Source: Liolophura sinensis
Taxonomy: Eukaryota; Mollusca; Polyplacophora; Chitonida; Chitonidae
NCBI RefSeq assembly: GCF_032854445.1
Contig: NC_088295.1
Coordinates: forward strand, 11,271,385 to 11,335,384
Length of the DNA stretch: 64,000 bases
Direction of reading: 5' to 3'
Position numbers and translations under genes: made by a program. The notes below the pieces were generated by a model, which did not search any database, was not told where the DNA came from, and was given only the letters and a program-made list of their open reading frames with translations. Every line of letters begins with the position of its first letter. Position 1 is the stretch's first letter. This document shows positions 36,301 through 51,300 of the stretch, in pieces.

Positions 36301-39300
36301 CTAAATCGTAAACACATATACCCTAATCACTGCTTCCTTATCTACCATGTTTGTTGCGAAAGTGATATTTTTTTGTATTTTCCGAGGTGATTTATTGATA
36401 CCTGGGACATAGGATACGGGTCTTAGAGATCTGCCATGGTGTGTTTTGGAAACTTTTACGTGCGGTGTTAGATTTCAATCTAAGAGTTTTGATAATTTGT
36501 ACCGTTTTCTTTCTTTTCTCTTGTTTTATTTTTATTATTATTATTTCCCATGGCAGTGTGTATGCTCACCAATCAGTGAAGGTCAATTGGGATCCGTCCG
36601 ACCATTCATGATGACCCTCGCGTCTTTTGTCATTCAAACCTGTACAAATCAGGGGATACGTGAGTATTAGACAGCATGGTAATTCAAAAGCTTTCAATAA
36701 CCATTACAAATTATATGTTATTGCCAATGCATTATCACTTTGGAACAGGACCGGATTAAAAATAGAATTTTCTATATATTACTATAGCAATCATTATCAA
36801 GAAAACTTTTGAAGAAAAGTATTAGCTGTTGAAAGTAGGCTATTTTCATCCACGAATACGTGGCTCTCATGCCGCACCAAAGTAGACTTCCGTTTGGTTG
36901 ATCTTCCAGACAGTGGTTAGCAGAAAATGGATGAAGGAACCCTCTGTTCTGTCGCGGATGGATACAAGATGGCCACCTTGAACTTGACAAAGATGCTCTG
37001 CTCTGATCCAGGAGGTTTTGTTGGTGACAAATAGTCGGTAGCAATTCCTGTCAAAGCCCTCCCAACCCTCGCCACATTTCAGCCCTGCAAAGAAACCAAT
37101 AACCAGCCAGTTGACTGATCGAGTCTTTCATGAACGTATTTCTTGGAGAAGATTCATTATCAAAATGCAAGCTGTGGGATTTGGTGATGATTCGGGCATT
37201 TTCTTCAAAACTGACCCTATTTGAAATGGATACACCTCAGGTAAGCCTATTTTCACGATAATGGCCCCTGTTCATGTATCTTTGAGCTTAAAGTTGGGTG
37301 GAATGCGGATGCAGCGTCAAGCATTATTCGCTTGAAGTCTTCGTTCTACTAAATGTCAAAAAGATGATATATCTACAATAGTAACAATAGGTACGTGTGT
37401 ATTTCTGACAGACTTGGCTGATAAATAGATGGATGCCACCTCCAGTAGCTAAAAACATGATTTATATGACAGAACTTACTATCCTGTTTCCATTTACTGT
37501 AAATATCAGCGGAAACATTATAGAGGTATTCGGTGTAGGAAACCAGGAACCCCGAGGCCGCGATGGACTTGTCGCTAACAAACGTCAGGTACATCTCGTT
37601 CTTGCTTGAGTAGAAGACGCCTTCGGGAACCCTTGCGTCCGTGCAAAACCGCCCCAGAGAAGACATTCTCCCGGACACATCCACGTCCTCTATTTCCAAG
37701 TAATCGCTGGAACAGTCCCCATGTTTGTTCAGGATGTCAAAGTGCAGGATCTGTAAAGCTACGTATTTCCCGGGGGAGAGTTTTATATGCCAGCGACAGG
37801 TATGCTGATTGGGATAGTTGGCTGGGTAGTTTGCTGAGGCCAGAAAGCCGCAAGGTGCGGTGCAAAGGTGAACCGACGGACAGGCGGAATGGCCGACGCC
37901 ATAACCAGCACATTCTAAAAAAGATGACAAGAACATCGAATGCGAATTATGGTATAAAATGATGATATTGCTGTATGGTGAAAAGACCACATACATGAAG
38001 ATATATGTTTTTCAAAACATCTCGAACAAACATCTCCACAAAGTCATTTCTGACATGAGACAAAATTTAAAACCTCATCGGAACGTTTAATCTTTGGAAC
38101 TAAAAGCTGACATTTTGACACATTTAAGACAACAATTATGATATTTTAGGACACCAAACTGTTGTATCGCCATATTTATGGTGTCGTCATTTAGAGAAAA
38201 AATCTCCGGACTAACGTGTCCACAGACAACGTCAAACCCACATGGCGCCACACTTCCTCACTGAACCGCACCTGTTCTGTTCACTTCTGCCCGAAAGCCG
38301 TCAGCAGACGGTCTGGAATATCGGAAACACGAGAGCAGATCTACTCGTAGACGCCTTGAGGCTGAGACAACCCGAGTAAGAGGAGCCCCGTGTGTGATAT
38401 TCGTGGCAGAAACCCAAGCCCCGCCCTCATCCTGCGTCTGGACCCGGATGGTATCCTCACAGTCCCCTGGTTTCACAATGTAGTCCCCCTCCTAGAAATG
38501 AAAAAAATATGAAAAATATATTATTGTGCCATAGATACAGTCCTGTTCAGCGTAGGTTTATTTCACAGACCACCAATGGTATATTCTGGTAGAGTCTGCT
38601 AGATTAAATAATTAAAAAGACTTTTTAGCCCAATGACGCACCATCCATAACAAAGTGGCTATAATGAAATCAACAGGTTTAGGGATTCATTTTGTGTTCC
38701 TTTCAAAAGAAATACCATCAACGTCTCCAAATACAAGTTGTTTACTTGGAGGAGAGACTTCGCAGAAATAGTTATGTCTATAGATTTTATTAAACGGGGC
38801 TTACCACTCGACTAGTTTCTTTTGGCTCTAGATCAATCTCCACGAACTTTAACACAGCAAAAGAGCCTTTTGGAAAAACTACATCCCAACCGCAGTATCG
38901 ATTCTCGCCATAGTAACCTCCGTAGTTCGGGGATTCGATATAACCTGGCTCAGATACAGTGATGTCACAGTTTACTTCTGTCAAAACAAAAATAAGTTCA
39001 ATATTCATTGAACATTTTAAAACAAACATTGACGAAAGACCGGTCACAACCAAAACATCATAATTCACGCCCCAAGTAAGTAATCACAGGCGCCATTTCC
39101 AGAACAACGTTCAGAACAAACTATTAGTGAAGTAAGAGGGGCAAGCAACCTGTGGATGGTCGTGGGTTTCCCCTCGGATTCTTCCCGGTTTCTTCCCACC
39201 ATAATGCCGCCGTCGTATAGGTGAAATATTCTAGAGTACGGCGTTAAACACTAATCAAATAAATAAATTAATTAAAATTAAAAGCCGTCAAAATTTCTCA

Positions 39301-42300
39301 GTGGTGCCTTAAATTTTACTCGAATGATATTTGACGCCATACTCAGAATGGCGCCCTAAAGAAACTAGAAGTGTTCTTGGTGTGTAAACTTGATCCGCAT
39401 CGTGCAGTAATCATTATATATTACAGCTTTAACGAGTGCTTCCCTTGTACAAAAGCTTTACTGACATCGAGAGGAACTATGCTTTCATAAATTCCTAGAC
39501 TCCTCTAACATATAGCCATCTTTAGCTTTTATTATTCACAATTATTGCCCTTAACGCTTCTCGTAATTAGAGACGTTCAGAAATCTTCATCTTAATTAAC
39601 TTCCTCAATCAATTAAATTCACATGACAAGCGCAATTATGCAAACATTCTGTTAACTTAATTATGTCCGTCAAAACATCATTGTTATAATGGTGAAAATT
39701 GTTGGCTGTACCTGTGTTGGTGCGTTGACCATATAACTCAAACCGTAAGCATGGATATCCTTTGAAGTCTTGGATATCAATTTGTACAAACCTCGCCTCT
39801 ATGACGGGATTGAAGACATTCTTAACTGGAGTAAAATTATCGTAGTTACCGGAAAAGTTCTGAAAGCATATGTAATTAGAAAGAGTTCATTGGTCAGCGA
39901 ATTTAATTGATAATTATGAGGGGTACTGTAAAACTGACAGATGAAAATGACCACTGGACAGAATGTACATCCCGCAAATGTGGTTTGCCTCGCGACACGC
40001 TGAAATTAACTGTCTAACTTAATGACCATCATAGATTTACCAAATACACACCATTGTTTGAGACATTAGAATTAACCAATGTTTTCTCGTTTTTAGTAAT
40101 TAAATTGAATGGATCATTTTTTAAATCTCAGACAAAGTTATTTTTAATATCCTACGCACTGTCTTGTGTCTTGTTATATGTGAAAAAAATTTCATTTAAT
40201 TTTATTGAATCACAGTCACTGAATTGAATTTTGCACACCAGTACAGCTAAAATAAGAATTTTGATGTCAATTTATCAAATTTAATGCCTGTTATATTTTA
40301 CCCTCTGTCATGTTAACCGTCTACCATACAACGTGGCCTAAACATGATCACCTTAACTTGCCCCAGGCCATCCAAATACATTTTCCAGTCAGTTCCATTC
40401 AATGAAGTTTGAATGGAGTACACCGAAGTGAAGAAACCAGGTGCATCTAGTCCATAGCTGTCAAGTCCCCGGGTAGCGATACCCTGCACGATCCGGGTCC
40501 TCCCAAGGTCAACCTGTGACATTTAGACAAAAATTTGTTTCAAATGCATCTGTTCGTTTTGACATCTAACTGGACACGTAGTCAAAATTGCGGCAAAATT
40601 TAAGGCCAAACCTAATAGCCAGAATTAAGCACTGAAAAATGTGTCTGCCACGGCATCTTGCCTGCATCAGGCACACGCTCCCATGGTCTAATAGGAAACA
40701 ATTATACCATTGTTAAGGAAGCCGGCGGTGTACGATTGGTACCATTTTGTGATGATCGTGAGTCTTCTGGGCAGACTTTTCTTCAGTGAAGTACTTTAAA
40801 TGATACGTAATAGAAAGAAAATTGAGAGGAGAAATAAGTCAAAACACGTACAGTGGAGTGCAAACAAAAGTTTAACTATGAACATTACTGTCACACATAG
40901 GCTATGCCGCTGCTTATATTGTATCACTGCACACGTCTATTATGTTGTATCAGTGGACGCCTCTCTTGTGTTGTATTAGTGGACGCGTCTCTTGTGTTGT
41001 ATCAATGGACGCGTCTCTAACATTGCATTAATAGAAACGTCTCTTATATTGTATCAGTGGACACGTCTCTTACATTGTATCAGTAAGATGCCTTCAGGCC
41101 ATGACCTACCGTCGTGTTTCCAAGACGGCCGACATTCACCTCGTAGTTTGACAGGGTCGCGTGAACACTTGAATCGTCAATAACAGTCGAGCTCCTAATT
41201 CGTAGTTGACTTCATTTAAGATATTGCAAAATTAGCATACTATACATAACCCAATTCCACAAAGTTGAAAATTGCGCTGCAAAAATAATACACGAGACTA
41301 AGGTTATCACTGTCAGAAAAGAAAAAGTACAAAAGACCGCTTTTGGATACGTTCTCAAATTGTATTCACCCATTTTATATACATGGCGACCGCCTTGAAA
41401 ACATGACGGTTGGTCTTGGTCTGAAGGCATTTTACGCCTAAAGCGATACTTAAATGGATTATCATTAAAAACAATTTGTATGACGAATGGAAGGGAAGAT
41501 GTTACGACGTGAAATTAAACAGAGAGAAGTAGGTGGAGTGGTTATTGGGGCGGCCACCCATGTCACACCATTACGACAAACTTGCACGTCTGACTGTAGG
41601 TTGAGCAGTTATGAATATGGCGTATCCGAATATTTCTCAACCAACAGTCAGTGTACTCGGACTGGGTCTTTGATTGCAACTGTTTATATATTCGCTTTGA
41701 CGATCTAATTCATCACGATGGATATACCGTCCTAGCCCCGGGTTAAGCACAATTAGACACAAGTTAAATCACAGTTAGGGCGTTTGCTAGAATAACCTTG
41801 ACACACCAGTTTTGGCCGTCTGTAATAACCTGTGATGTTGACTAAAGTTTTCACATAACACACAGGATCTTACAGATGGTACAAGGCGAGATGTGTACAC
41901 TCCACATGCAGGACTATTGATAATGTACTTAGACTTTTATTGTATTATTTTATAGATGGTTATTGTCTTAAACCAGGTTTTTCACTTCAAAGGTTAAGAG
42001 AAAACCTATGCATCTTAGCACCAGATGGCTCATAGCACGACTAGGATACAAATATGAAACAACTGCTATCATCATCAGGGAATACATTAATATGTAATGC
42101 CACCGAACCAACTATCGAGATCAGTGAAAATACTGGCTCGACTGAGATTCACTGTTCACAAAGGGAAGGTGCGTACGCGTGTGTATAGTTATTTACCGCA
42201 TGTAAGTGGACTGAGAATGCAAGCCGCTTCTATCTGGCTTGGGCGCTCAAGGGTTAGAGCGATGGCGCTAGACACCCTCGAATCTCACTCGAATCATTAT

Positions 42301-45300
42301 TTTAACTGGCCTCAGGATAGTTATTTCAGTCCCGAAAAATTCAATATCTATGAAAATACATTCATTATCTATAAATCTTTAACGAACTCAGAGGCATTAT
42401 TGGTATCTATATACTGTGGACAACATATATGCTTGTTTTCTTTCACACTAACCTCACGGCAACTTGCATATTCCCATCCCATTTTCTCCCTGAAGATAAT
42501 ACTCACCCTAAAATATTTGTAGGTGTCGTTCTTAGCAGCACACCAGCCACCTTTGGACAGTTTAGAGTTCTGATCATAAAGCCTGGCATAATTCTTCTTA
42601 ACAGAAGCGCTGTATACAAGACCACCGACCACATAAGAGGATGCAAAGAGGGATGTAGAACCGATTTCACGCGACGCCAATCCTAACGGTAAACCATCGT
42701 TTGTAACTGAAATGTCATGAGCAAAACGCGTACAAAACAAAGATATATTTTCAGGAAAAGCTGAAAGGATGAAAGCAAGATCGATCTAGTGTCTCTGAGT
42801 TCTACAATATGTTGGAAAATGGTAATCATATGATGGTTGTCTAAGATGCAATAAGATACACATTTGATGGCTGACTCTTCAAGCTCATAACATACCAGAC
42901 GACGCCTCAAGTACGACATCGGTAGGCCATAGCCAGTCGTAGACCAGTAAGAGGCGTCTTAAGTCGAAAATACCTTGTCACAATATGTTTTCAATAACAT
43001 TCTGTAGGATTAGTCAAATGATAGTGTGTTGAGGATAAAGTAACCGAATGTTAAAAAACAAAGTTCAGTTTTAAACTCCCCGAGTTGACCAGGTTCAACA
43101 GTTCAAGTACCTAACAGAACTGCTAATATGTTACTAAATTACTTGGCCGTAGCAATGTATGAGGAATCGAGGTCAAGCGCTTCAGTTGTTCAGTGGTTTT
43201 ATATTTTAAAAAAAAAACTAAACTCTGCATCAGAAGTCTGACATAAACTTGCCATTTATCCATTGTAGATAAAGATAGCATTTCATGCAGAATTATTGAA
43301 CAAGCATGTATCATCAATAATTAGAAATACTTAACGCAACTGATAAGTCATACATCGATATTATCGATTGCGTTAGTAATTATTGGCCATATATGACTGT
43401 TCATATATCGATTATGATTCTCTATTAAATCTTATCTTCGTACTGCAAAAATAACCATCAGTCGCCAAACACGTACCATATCCCAAAATTTTGACTTCAC
43501 ATATTTTCAAAACTGATGCTTGGGAAACCCAGTGGTCGTCAAAGAAAACTGTGTTTTGTATTGTTAAATACTGTCCTCTGATTGGCTGAACACAATCGAA
43601 CCATGCGTTTCTGCCTATTCCAAGTGTGACATCATGGCGGCATAGAGTAGCACCGCGAAATTTAAAGTCCTCTGACGTCATTCCCACGTGAATATCTAGG
43701 TGGCGAAGTATGGGATCAGTACCTGTAAACATAGTGCTTGGGTATGAATAGTGATTGATACAACATGCCTATCAAATAAATTAATAAAATCCTAAATGAG
43801 AAAAGAATTGGCAAGAGGCCGCATTTCACCAGTCACTTGTGACGATTTGCCAACTATCACACTGTCTTCGCTACTCTAGTTTTACTCACTATACTATTGT
43901 CTTTATTTATCAGGAATAAATGGAATACTTTCAGAGGTGCTCATATTTCCTATTAGGAATTTCATACATATATCTCAGTTATTACAAACATAATGCTATA
44001 AATCATGTGCTCAAATTTCCCCTCGTTAACAAGAGATTTGCATTCATTATAATCAATTCTACAAACTACAGAATGGGTTGGATAGAGTAAGATATCTGAT
44101 ATAACACCTTACGAAGCCCTTGCCTTTTTCAGATGAAAGTACGTTGTTTGAACCTACCTTGAAGTCTGTTAATGATAAGTTCTATAGATTTTACAACATG
44201 AATTGACTGCAAATCAATCTGTAGCCATGGTGATGACTCTGGGCTCGATTCCGCGCATGTCCAGTCTGCGTGTAAGACGCCAAAGAGAAATATGTTTTCA
44301 ATTAGTGCTATACAAATGAAACCATTAAATAAAATCGATGACAACTATGTTTTAAAGTATTTGCCAAAGAAAAATTTGCCGTTTTGAAAACGACCCCTAA
44401 ACTTCCAGGGCTCATCTATTTGGACTGTCACCACCAGTAATATATACATCAATTTATAAAGCTATGTTTGACATACTCCCACAATTAGACCATAATCTGA
44501 ACGCTTTTCTTTGAGTACACTTACATCGTGAACACCTATTATGCCTTACCAAAAGGGTAAGTAATCCAGCAAAATTTAAATTATGACGTTTTGAATCCCA
44601 GCTGAAGTCAAAATAACCTTGTGGAATCAGCCCTTGTTACTAGGTGAAAATTCAAACAACACAAACCTAAGTCATCAACCACCAGACCCGCGTCCTGGGA
44701 GGGCACTCTGAGGGAACTTAACCGTGCTGGCTTACCAACGGCCAAGGAGGATAGCTTCTCTCTGGTGACAGCTACGAGAACGGGATAGACAGATGAAATT
44801 TAGAGGTGACTAAAAAGATTCAACTTACATCGGGCTCTGAAAACATACACCTGTCGTTTCGTAAATAAATGTTTAATCTGTTCAATATTTTTTGTGGAAG
44901 TTGCAACAAGGTAAATATTCTACGGGTGGGTATGCTTCAACTAGCAATAATTCAAACAGTCTAGAGCGAAGAAATGATCTTGACATAACTTGATCCGGTA
45001 TCCACGGTATGTTATTGTAAACTCCATTAACCATAGTCAGTAAAACTAATCTGTGATCATTCTGAATTAACCAAGGTAAATCCAAATTTAGGACTTTTCC
45101 CTGACTTAAAGCTCTGTAGGGCATTTTTCTTCTAACTAACGTCGTGTTTTATTTGAAAGCAAATGTTTTGATATTGAAGCCGTGGGAAATTATTTATTGA
45201 TACTTTATTGACAATATTCACGTAGAACGGGCCGACATAGGAGCATAAAATAGGTTACTTGCCACAGGGTTCGAGATCACAGTAACTCCAGGCAAACCTG

Positions 45301-48300
45301 TAATCTCGCTTTTGGTGGTAGCACCAGGGACGGTCTCTCTGGTCTGGAAGCCGGCAATACCCCGTCCCCTCCAGGCCGATATACTGAAAGAAGTATTTGT
45401 TCTTCCCTGTCGGTTTGAAGTAAGAGGAGGGTCGATTCTCCCAGGCGTCACAAGTCATGTTATTAACCGTGACCGAGGTTTTACCCCGGTAAGTCATACC
45501 GTGATCCCGCGGGTCGTAGCATTTTGGGATCTCTGGAATGGAAGGATACAATCCAAATCATTTTAACTTCCCCATTTTCATCACAAAAATCCGCCAACGT
45601 GCAAGCGTATATGATGTAAAACCAACAATCCGCCAAATCTGCACATGCTGATCACGCATCTCTATATTTTAATGACAAAAGCATACATCTTCACAAATGT
45701 ACAAAAACAGCACAGCTGCAAACGATTGCAAAAAATCGTGCAACGTCTGCAAACGTTTACAAAAAACGCATCTCATCTTAAATGTTTACAAAACCGTAAG
45801 ACATCAACAGAGGTTTCCAAACATCGCAACACATCTACACACGTTTAAAAAAAAAGTTCGCGGGAACTGTGTAAATTATTTTCAACTTCCACTTCTATCA
45901 GTCAGATGCCTCTAATTCATTGGTGTCCAGGCATTTAAACTCAGACATACACTGAAAAAACAAGACCAATTGGTAAATGTGCGACCACAAGCTGTGACGC
46001 AAGCGCGTTTCAAACATGCACACCACGATTAAGAACAAGAATGACACCATCCAGTTGGAATATTGCTCACAATCACACAATCCTCCTACATAGCTGCTCG
46101 TCGCAGTGAAACACGGACTCAAGAAGTCCCGCAAAGACCACTCTAAAATGAAGTATATATCAGGTGAAAGGTCATTAAAAACTATCCAGGAAAATAGTTG
46201 GAATTTTTCTAACGGAATTAAAATTGTTGTAAAGGATCAGACACTACGGTGGTCTGTTGTGACCGAAAAAGCATCAGTTACGTCACATCTATACTTTTTG
46301 CCTGAAATAATTGGATTCAAGGTCAAATCAGAGAATGCATTCATAGAACCATATGTATATGCATTTTGAATGATGAAATGTAGCATTCTAATGTGCGTTA
46401 AATAGCAAAAACCTAATGTGACGTCACTCACACCGTTGTGGTCAGAAACGGCCACTATGGAATAAAATATTCCAATGCATTTTGCTTGGTTAAACAAATT
46501 CCAAAAAAATAAATAAATCCAACTCTTTTCCTGAACAGTTTTAATGGCCTTTGATACATACTTCATTTTTGAGGGGTCTTCGCCTTTAAAGAGACATGAT
46601 GAATTTCTAAGATAGTGTAATGACCGTTACATGAAACACCAATGTAGTAATTATAGTCTGAAGTAGTCCCCTGTATTAGTACAATAAAACAAATATTTCT
46701 TTAATATATGTCCTTTACACAGTATCACATGCAAGTTACATTTGGCCGAAGATACAAAGGCACCGATAAAGCTTTTGAGAACGCTATCTGAACAAGTAGT
46801 ACACAAATCCAGGTCGTTTTTATATGGCGGGGTATATCAATCATGAATCATGAATGAAATCGTTTACGCACACGAGTACGTATTTCAAAGTAGCCACCAT
46901 TGTCTCCCTTATCATCCATGTCATAATATGTAAAGAGACCATGAAGCGCGACTGTAAAGTATGAGTGTCTAAACTGTGAACCACCTTACTCACGCGATTT
47001 CCCCAGGGGTACCTGCTCAAGTATCACCTTTCATTAGGTCGGATAGTGGATAATATTGCCGTAAGATAAATTGAATTAACTGTTTCATATATTCGCTTGT
47101 ATTTGCTCATCGACTTTGATTATATTATCCATGTGTGACATTTGTGTACAGTTCTCTCTATCTCTTGTCGAGCTTTCGCTGTGGTCACGTGAGTCCGATA
47201 CTCATGGTGAATTCGGTGGTACACAATATTGCTCTAAGATAAATTAAATGACCGTTTTCATGGATGCGTTTGCATTGGCTTATTGATGAAAACGTTTGGT
47301 ATAGTTGAACTGAGTAATAAGGCCTTACCAGCTAGACCTTGTCCATCGATCTTGCTGTAAAAGTATATTTAATGGAATAAGAAGTAAAGCTGCAAAGTAA
47401 ATATATAAATTGTTGATGCAAAGCGAGTACGTACGGTAATTCTGATAGAAACACAAGTGCAGGCCGGTGCCGTCAGGTGAGGTGACAACTGGTAGAGCCT
47501 CGTTCTCGATCGTTGTTTGGGTGACCAATTCACTCACTGGAAATACTTCCTCAGCGACCTTCATATGCTCCACTGCCTGGCAACCATCTGCAGATGACTC
47601 CTAAACAGAGTAATAAACCGTCAACCGAACTCCTTATATCTGTAACCCAACTGAATCATATTGGAGACAGAGGCATACAGCATGAAGAAATTTCCACCAT
47701 TTACCAAAACTCATGGCCCCAAAGCTCTGCACGGAAAAGTTTGACGTTGGTAGAATGTTCTTCCTTTCTTAGGTATCATAATAACCTGTCATCAATGTTT
47801 TCCAGCTGCACAGAGCTTCTACAAATTTTTTTTTCGTAATGAGCAGTCAATATTTATTTATCTGATTGGTGTTTTACGCCGTGTTCAAGAATATTTGACT
47901 TATATGACGGCGGCCAGCATTGTGGTGGGGGGAAACCACCGACCATCCGCAGGTTGCTGGAAGACCTTCCCACTTGAGCAATATCTACGTCTCCCTATCT
48001 CTTCGCCGAGATTTGCTTCTCACCATGTGAGAATATTTACACGAATATGAGAAAACATTTACACCCATATGAGAAAACATTTACATGTACACCCATGGTG
48101 AGAACGGTCTGTTATTTTACCCATGCGATATTTGCATTTACCACAGTAAAACACTTCACCTGTTTTAGTAAAAAGTAAAAAGCCACCAAGTTACCATCTA
48201 AGCTAAAATAGACCATCTTATGCGATCTTTCTGGGGGTAAGGTGGAGAGTGGGGGGGGGGGGGGGGGTACAATTCCAGTAGGAATTTTTTCTTGTCATTG

Positions 48301-51300
48301 CCTTACCTTTAACAGGTATAAAGGTGTGCTATAAGGAAGAACAATTGTTGACGTCACTGGACCATCACGACGGCAACAGAAATAAAGTTTAAGGTCGGAA
48401 CCACTAGAGGTCACGTAAGGTAACGTTCCATAACTTGTCCTCTTCATATCAGTCTTTGGCTTGAATTGGATCGATGAGCTGGTAAACCCTAAGGAGACAG
48501 TAAACAGATATGGATAAAGTGGAAAGAGTTAACGAGGAACTTACTGTAGTACACTAATGGGACTGATACTATGGAGTTATAGGCGCGCAAAATGTGACAA
48601 TGTATTAAGTAGTATGATTAGCACAAATATCAACTAATGTGAAATAATCATCATTTTTGTTAGTAGTTTTAATAAAGCTGTTCAACAAGTTAAAATTCGC
48701 CCTCAAGTGTTTCCGTTTTAACGACGATTCCTATGTGTAAATGGAAACCAACTGTAAGCATTTTAAGTCTGGAAGCCTTATAAATTTCTGCGTCAGATTT
48801 GACTTTTATATATCAACCATAGACGTTCCGAGTGCATAGTCGTAAGATTGATTTCCACAAAAACTCTCACCACACTCCCACATCAAATACATGTTAAAGG
48901 ATAACGCAAAACCGTAAAAGACAAGCTATTAAGTGTGGACATTGCCGAAATTGCAAGTACTTACTGAAACGCCATTGAAATCACAAAAACAAGTCTGCCA
49001 CCATGATTACATAAACATGAAATAGCAGCTTCTTTTTAGCTGTCCTTATGAGCACGTTGTAAGTGTAAAACATTTGAGATTTAAACTTTGATATATAAAT
49101 ATATTTTTTGTCATTAGTGGAAGGATATATTTATTATTAATTTATTTGAATACTGCTTTGCCCCACATAATCTTAACATCAAGTAGAATGTATTTGTCCG
49201 AAAGGCACTTCGTTTCCGTTGAAGTTAGCCTGGTATTTTGTTTAGTTTTTCGTGGACACGACTAGTAGACAAAAATCATACATTTGTTTTAATGTATCAT
49301 ATTTTCTTCTACAGCATCAAATTTTCTTTGACTTATTCTAGCTTCTTTCTGTGTATCATATTTTCATTCACCGTTTCCTTATGGGTAGGCAGAAATGGTT
49401 TGAATCAAGCCCTGAATGCACTGACTTCGTCCCATGCGAATTCAACACTCGTGAAGTGTAAACACGAAATGACTTTGTCCCATCTGAATTCAACACTAGT
49501 GAAGTGTAAACACGAAAATGACTTTGCCCCATGTGACGTCAACACTCGTCTCGTAAAGGGTAAACACCTAAATGCAAATCATGAAGAGTAAACACGAGGA
49601 AGCCTTTTTGTAATACAGATGCTTTAGAAATGCAATTGTGTGATTAGTTTCACAGGAAATTTGCTCAACATAATAGTGTAGTTAGATCATAATTGTTTTA
49701 CACATTCAAAACATGAGCAATCCACAACAAAAGGTCCAGCCATTAGGTAGATTTCACCAATTACGCATATAGTTATGTTTGGATTGCTCTCCTGAGCACA
49801 ACTGGTAAAACCTGTCTAAACTCATGCTTTTTTTTTTAGCTTGATTATTAGTAATATATTCATGCCTTGTGTGTATTAAATAAACAACCAAAAGCCCTAC
49901 AATAAATGTACTGTTGGGTTCCCTGGTCTTTGCTATTGAGTTTACATGCCATAACTGGAACTGTTTGAGTACCTTGTTTCAAAAGAAACTTAGCCTAGTC
50001 ACATTTTCCCCAACATTTGTTCTACTTTTCATGATCACCCACACGGCTTTGTTAGTTTATAATGCATAGTCTTTCTGGGCAGATACTTTGTTTAAATAAA
50101 AGAACTTATTATTCACCTAAGTGTCCAGCGCCTAATGTATTGTGTAGTAAACAAACATATATTAAAATATATCTTCCAATTACCGAATGTTGCCTCAAAC
50201 CTGATGCAGCTGTGTGGTATTACTCCACTACAATGGGAGAGCATCGTTTTGGGAGAGCTAATAAAGAGGGCAGCCGAGGCTGCTGGACTGAAAGGCCGGA
50301 ATACTAATCACTCGGTACGAAAAACAACCGTCCAAACCCTTGTAAAATCTGGCGTCGCTCCACACAAAATTATGCAGGTAACTGGACACAATTCCCTTGC
50401 TAGCATCCAGGAGTATGATTCTAAATTAGATCGCGTAGAGCAGAGGCAAATGTCGAGTTTACTTCAGGGCAATCGCTCCTTCAGTCAACCATCTCTCGTG
50501 CTTCCACTCCCTGGCCGGTCAGTTCAAGTGCACACAAACGAAGTTTTCACGACTCCGATGCCATCAACTTCCAAACAGAGTCCGCTAACTTCGAGTTCAT
50601 TTACTTACGTTTTTGACAAACGTAAAAAAAACTCGTCCTGGGCGCCGGAAAGGGACTCGCAAGCTCGTCCCTTTCCTGGGCGCCCAGGACTCGTCCATAC
50701 AGGACCGTACCATCCAATAACCTATAAAAATCACTTATTTCATTTTGAACACGGTCAAAAAGGCGTGGGACTGAGTTTATTCTTATAGACCTTCCAAATA
50801 TTTTAAGTTTTAAATAATAAGTTTTTCTATTCCAATAGTTTAGATGCATGTTTTTGCATTTCGCATTTGTTTATAGTCACCACCAGTTTATGCTAATATG
50901 AATTGTCAGCTTTAACAAGGTCATATTTCACAAACAGTTCTAACACAAGGCACTGGTGAAGGTGTTTACCATTTGACCCATTATATCGTCTATGATTCAC
51001 TTTTATTACTCACCATTGATTTCCTTTAGGTTTTGAAAGTGACAATAGCTCGATGAGCTAATTTTATGGGCAGCTCCAATGCGAGAATAAACGTGGAGAT
51101 GTTTTGACAACAATCCAGACATCAGAATGCGAGGGGCAATGTTTGTGTGTGCTAAATACCGACAATAGAATTGTGGATTTCTGTTTAAATAATAATCAAT
51201 TTGCATTGTTTGTCTAACGTATGGGTTGCCGATGGCCGATGATAATAAATACGACGTTGACCTATCCGAAGAGCAAGTAGCCCAGTAACGTTAGGAGCAC

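Larger units (their letters stand above)
40514..42506. other. Receptor intron with 31 bp array and foldback element
   Basis: A 2 kb intron inside the discoidin domain. It contains a ~31 bp tandem array (40914-41084) and directly beside it a foldback element (41087-41432). The remaining sequence, to 42506, is unique; plus-strand open frames there have no recognisable protein. Confidence 0.6.

Noticed and set aside
49238-49591. 117-codon plus-strand open frame
   Set aside because: Hydrophobic start followed by three copies of a 57 bp tandem repeat; no homology seen.
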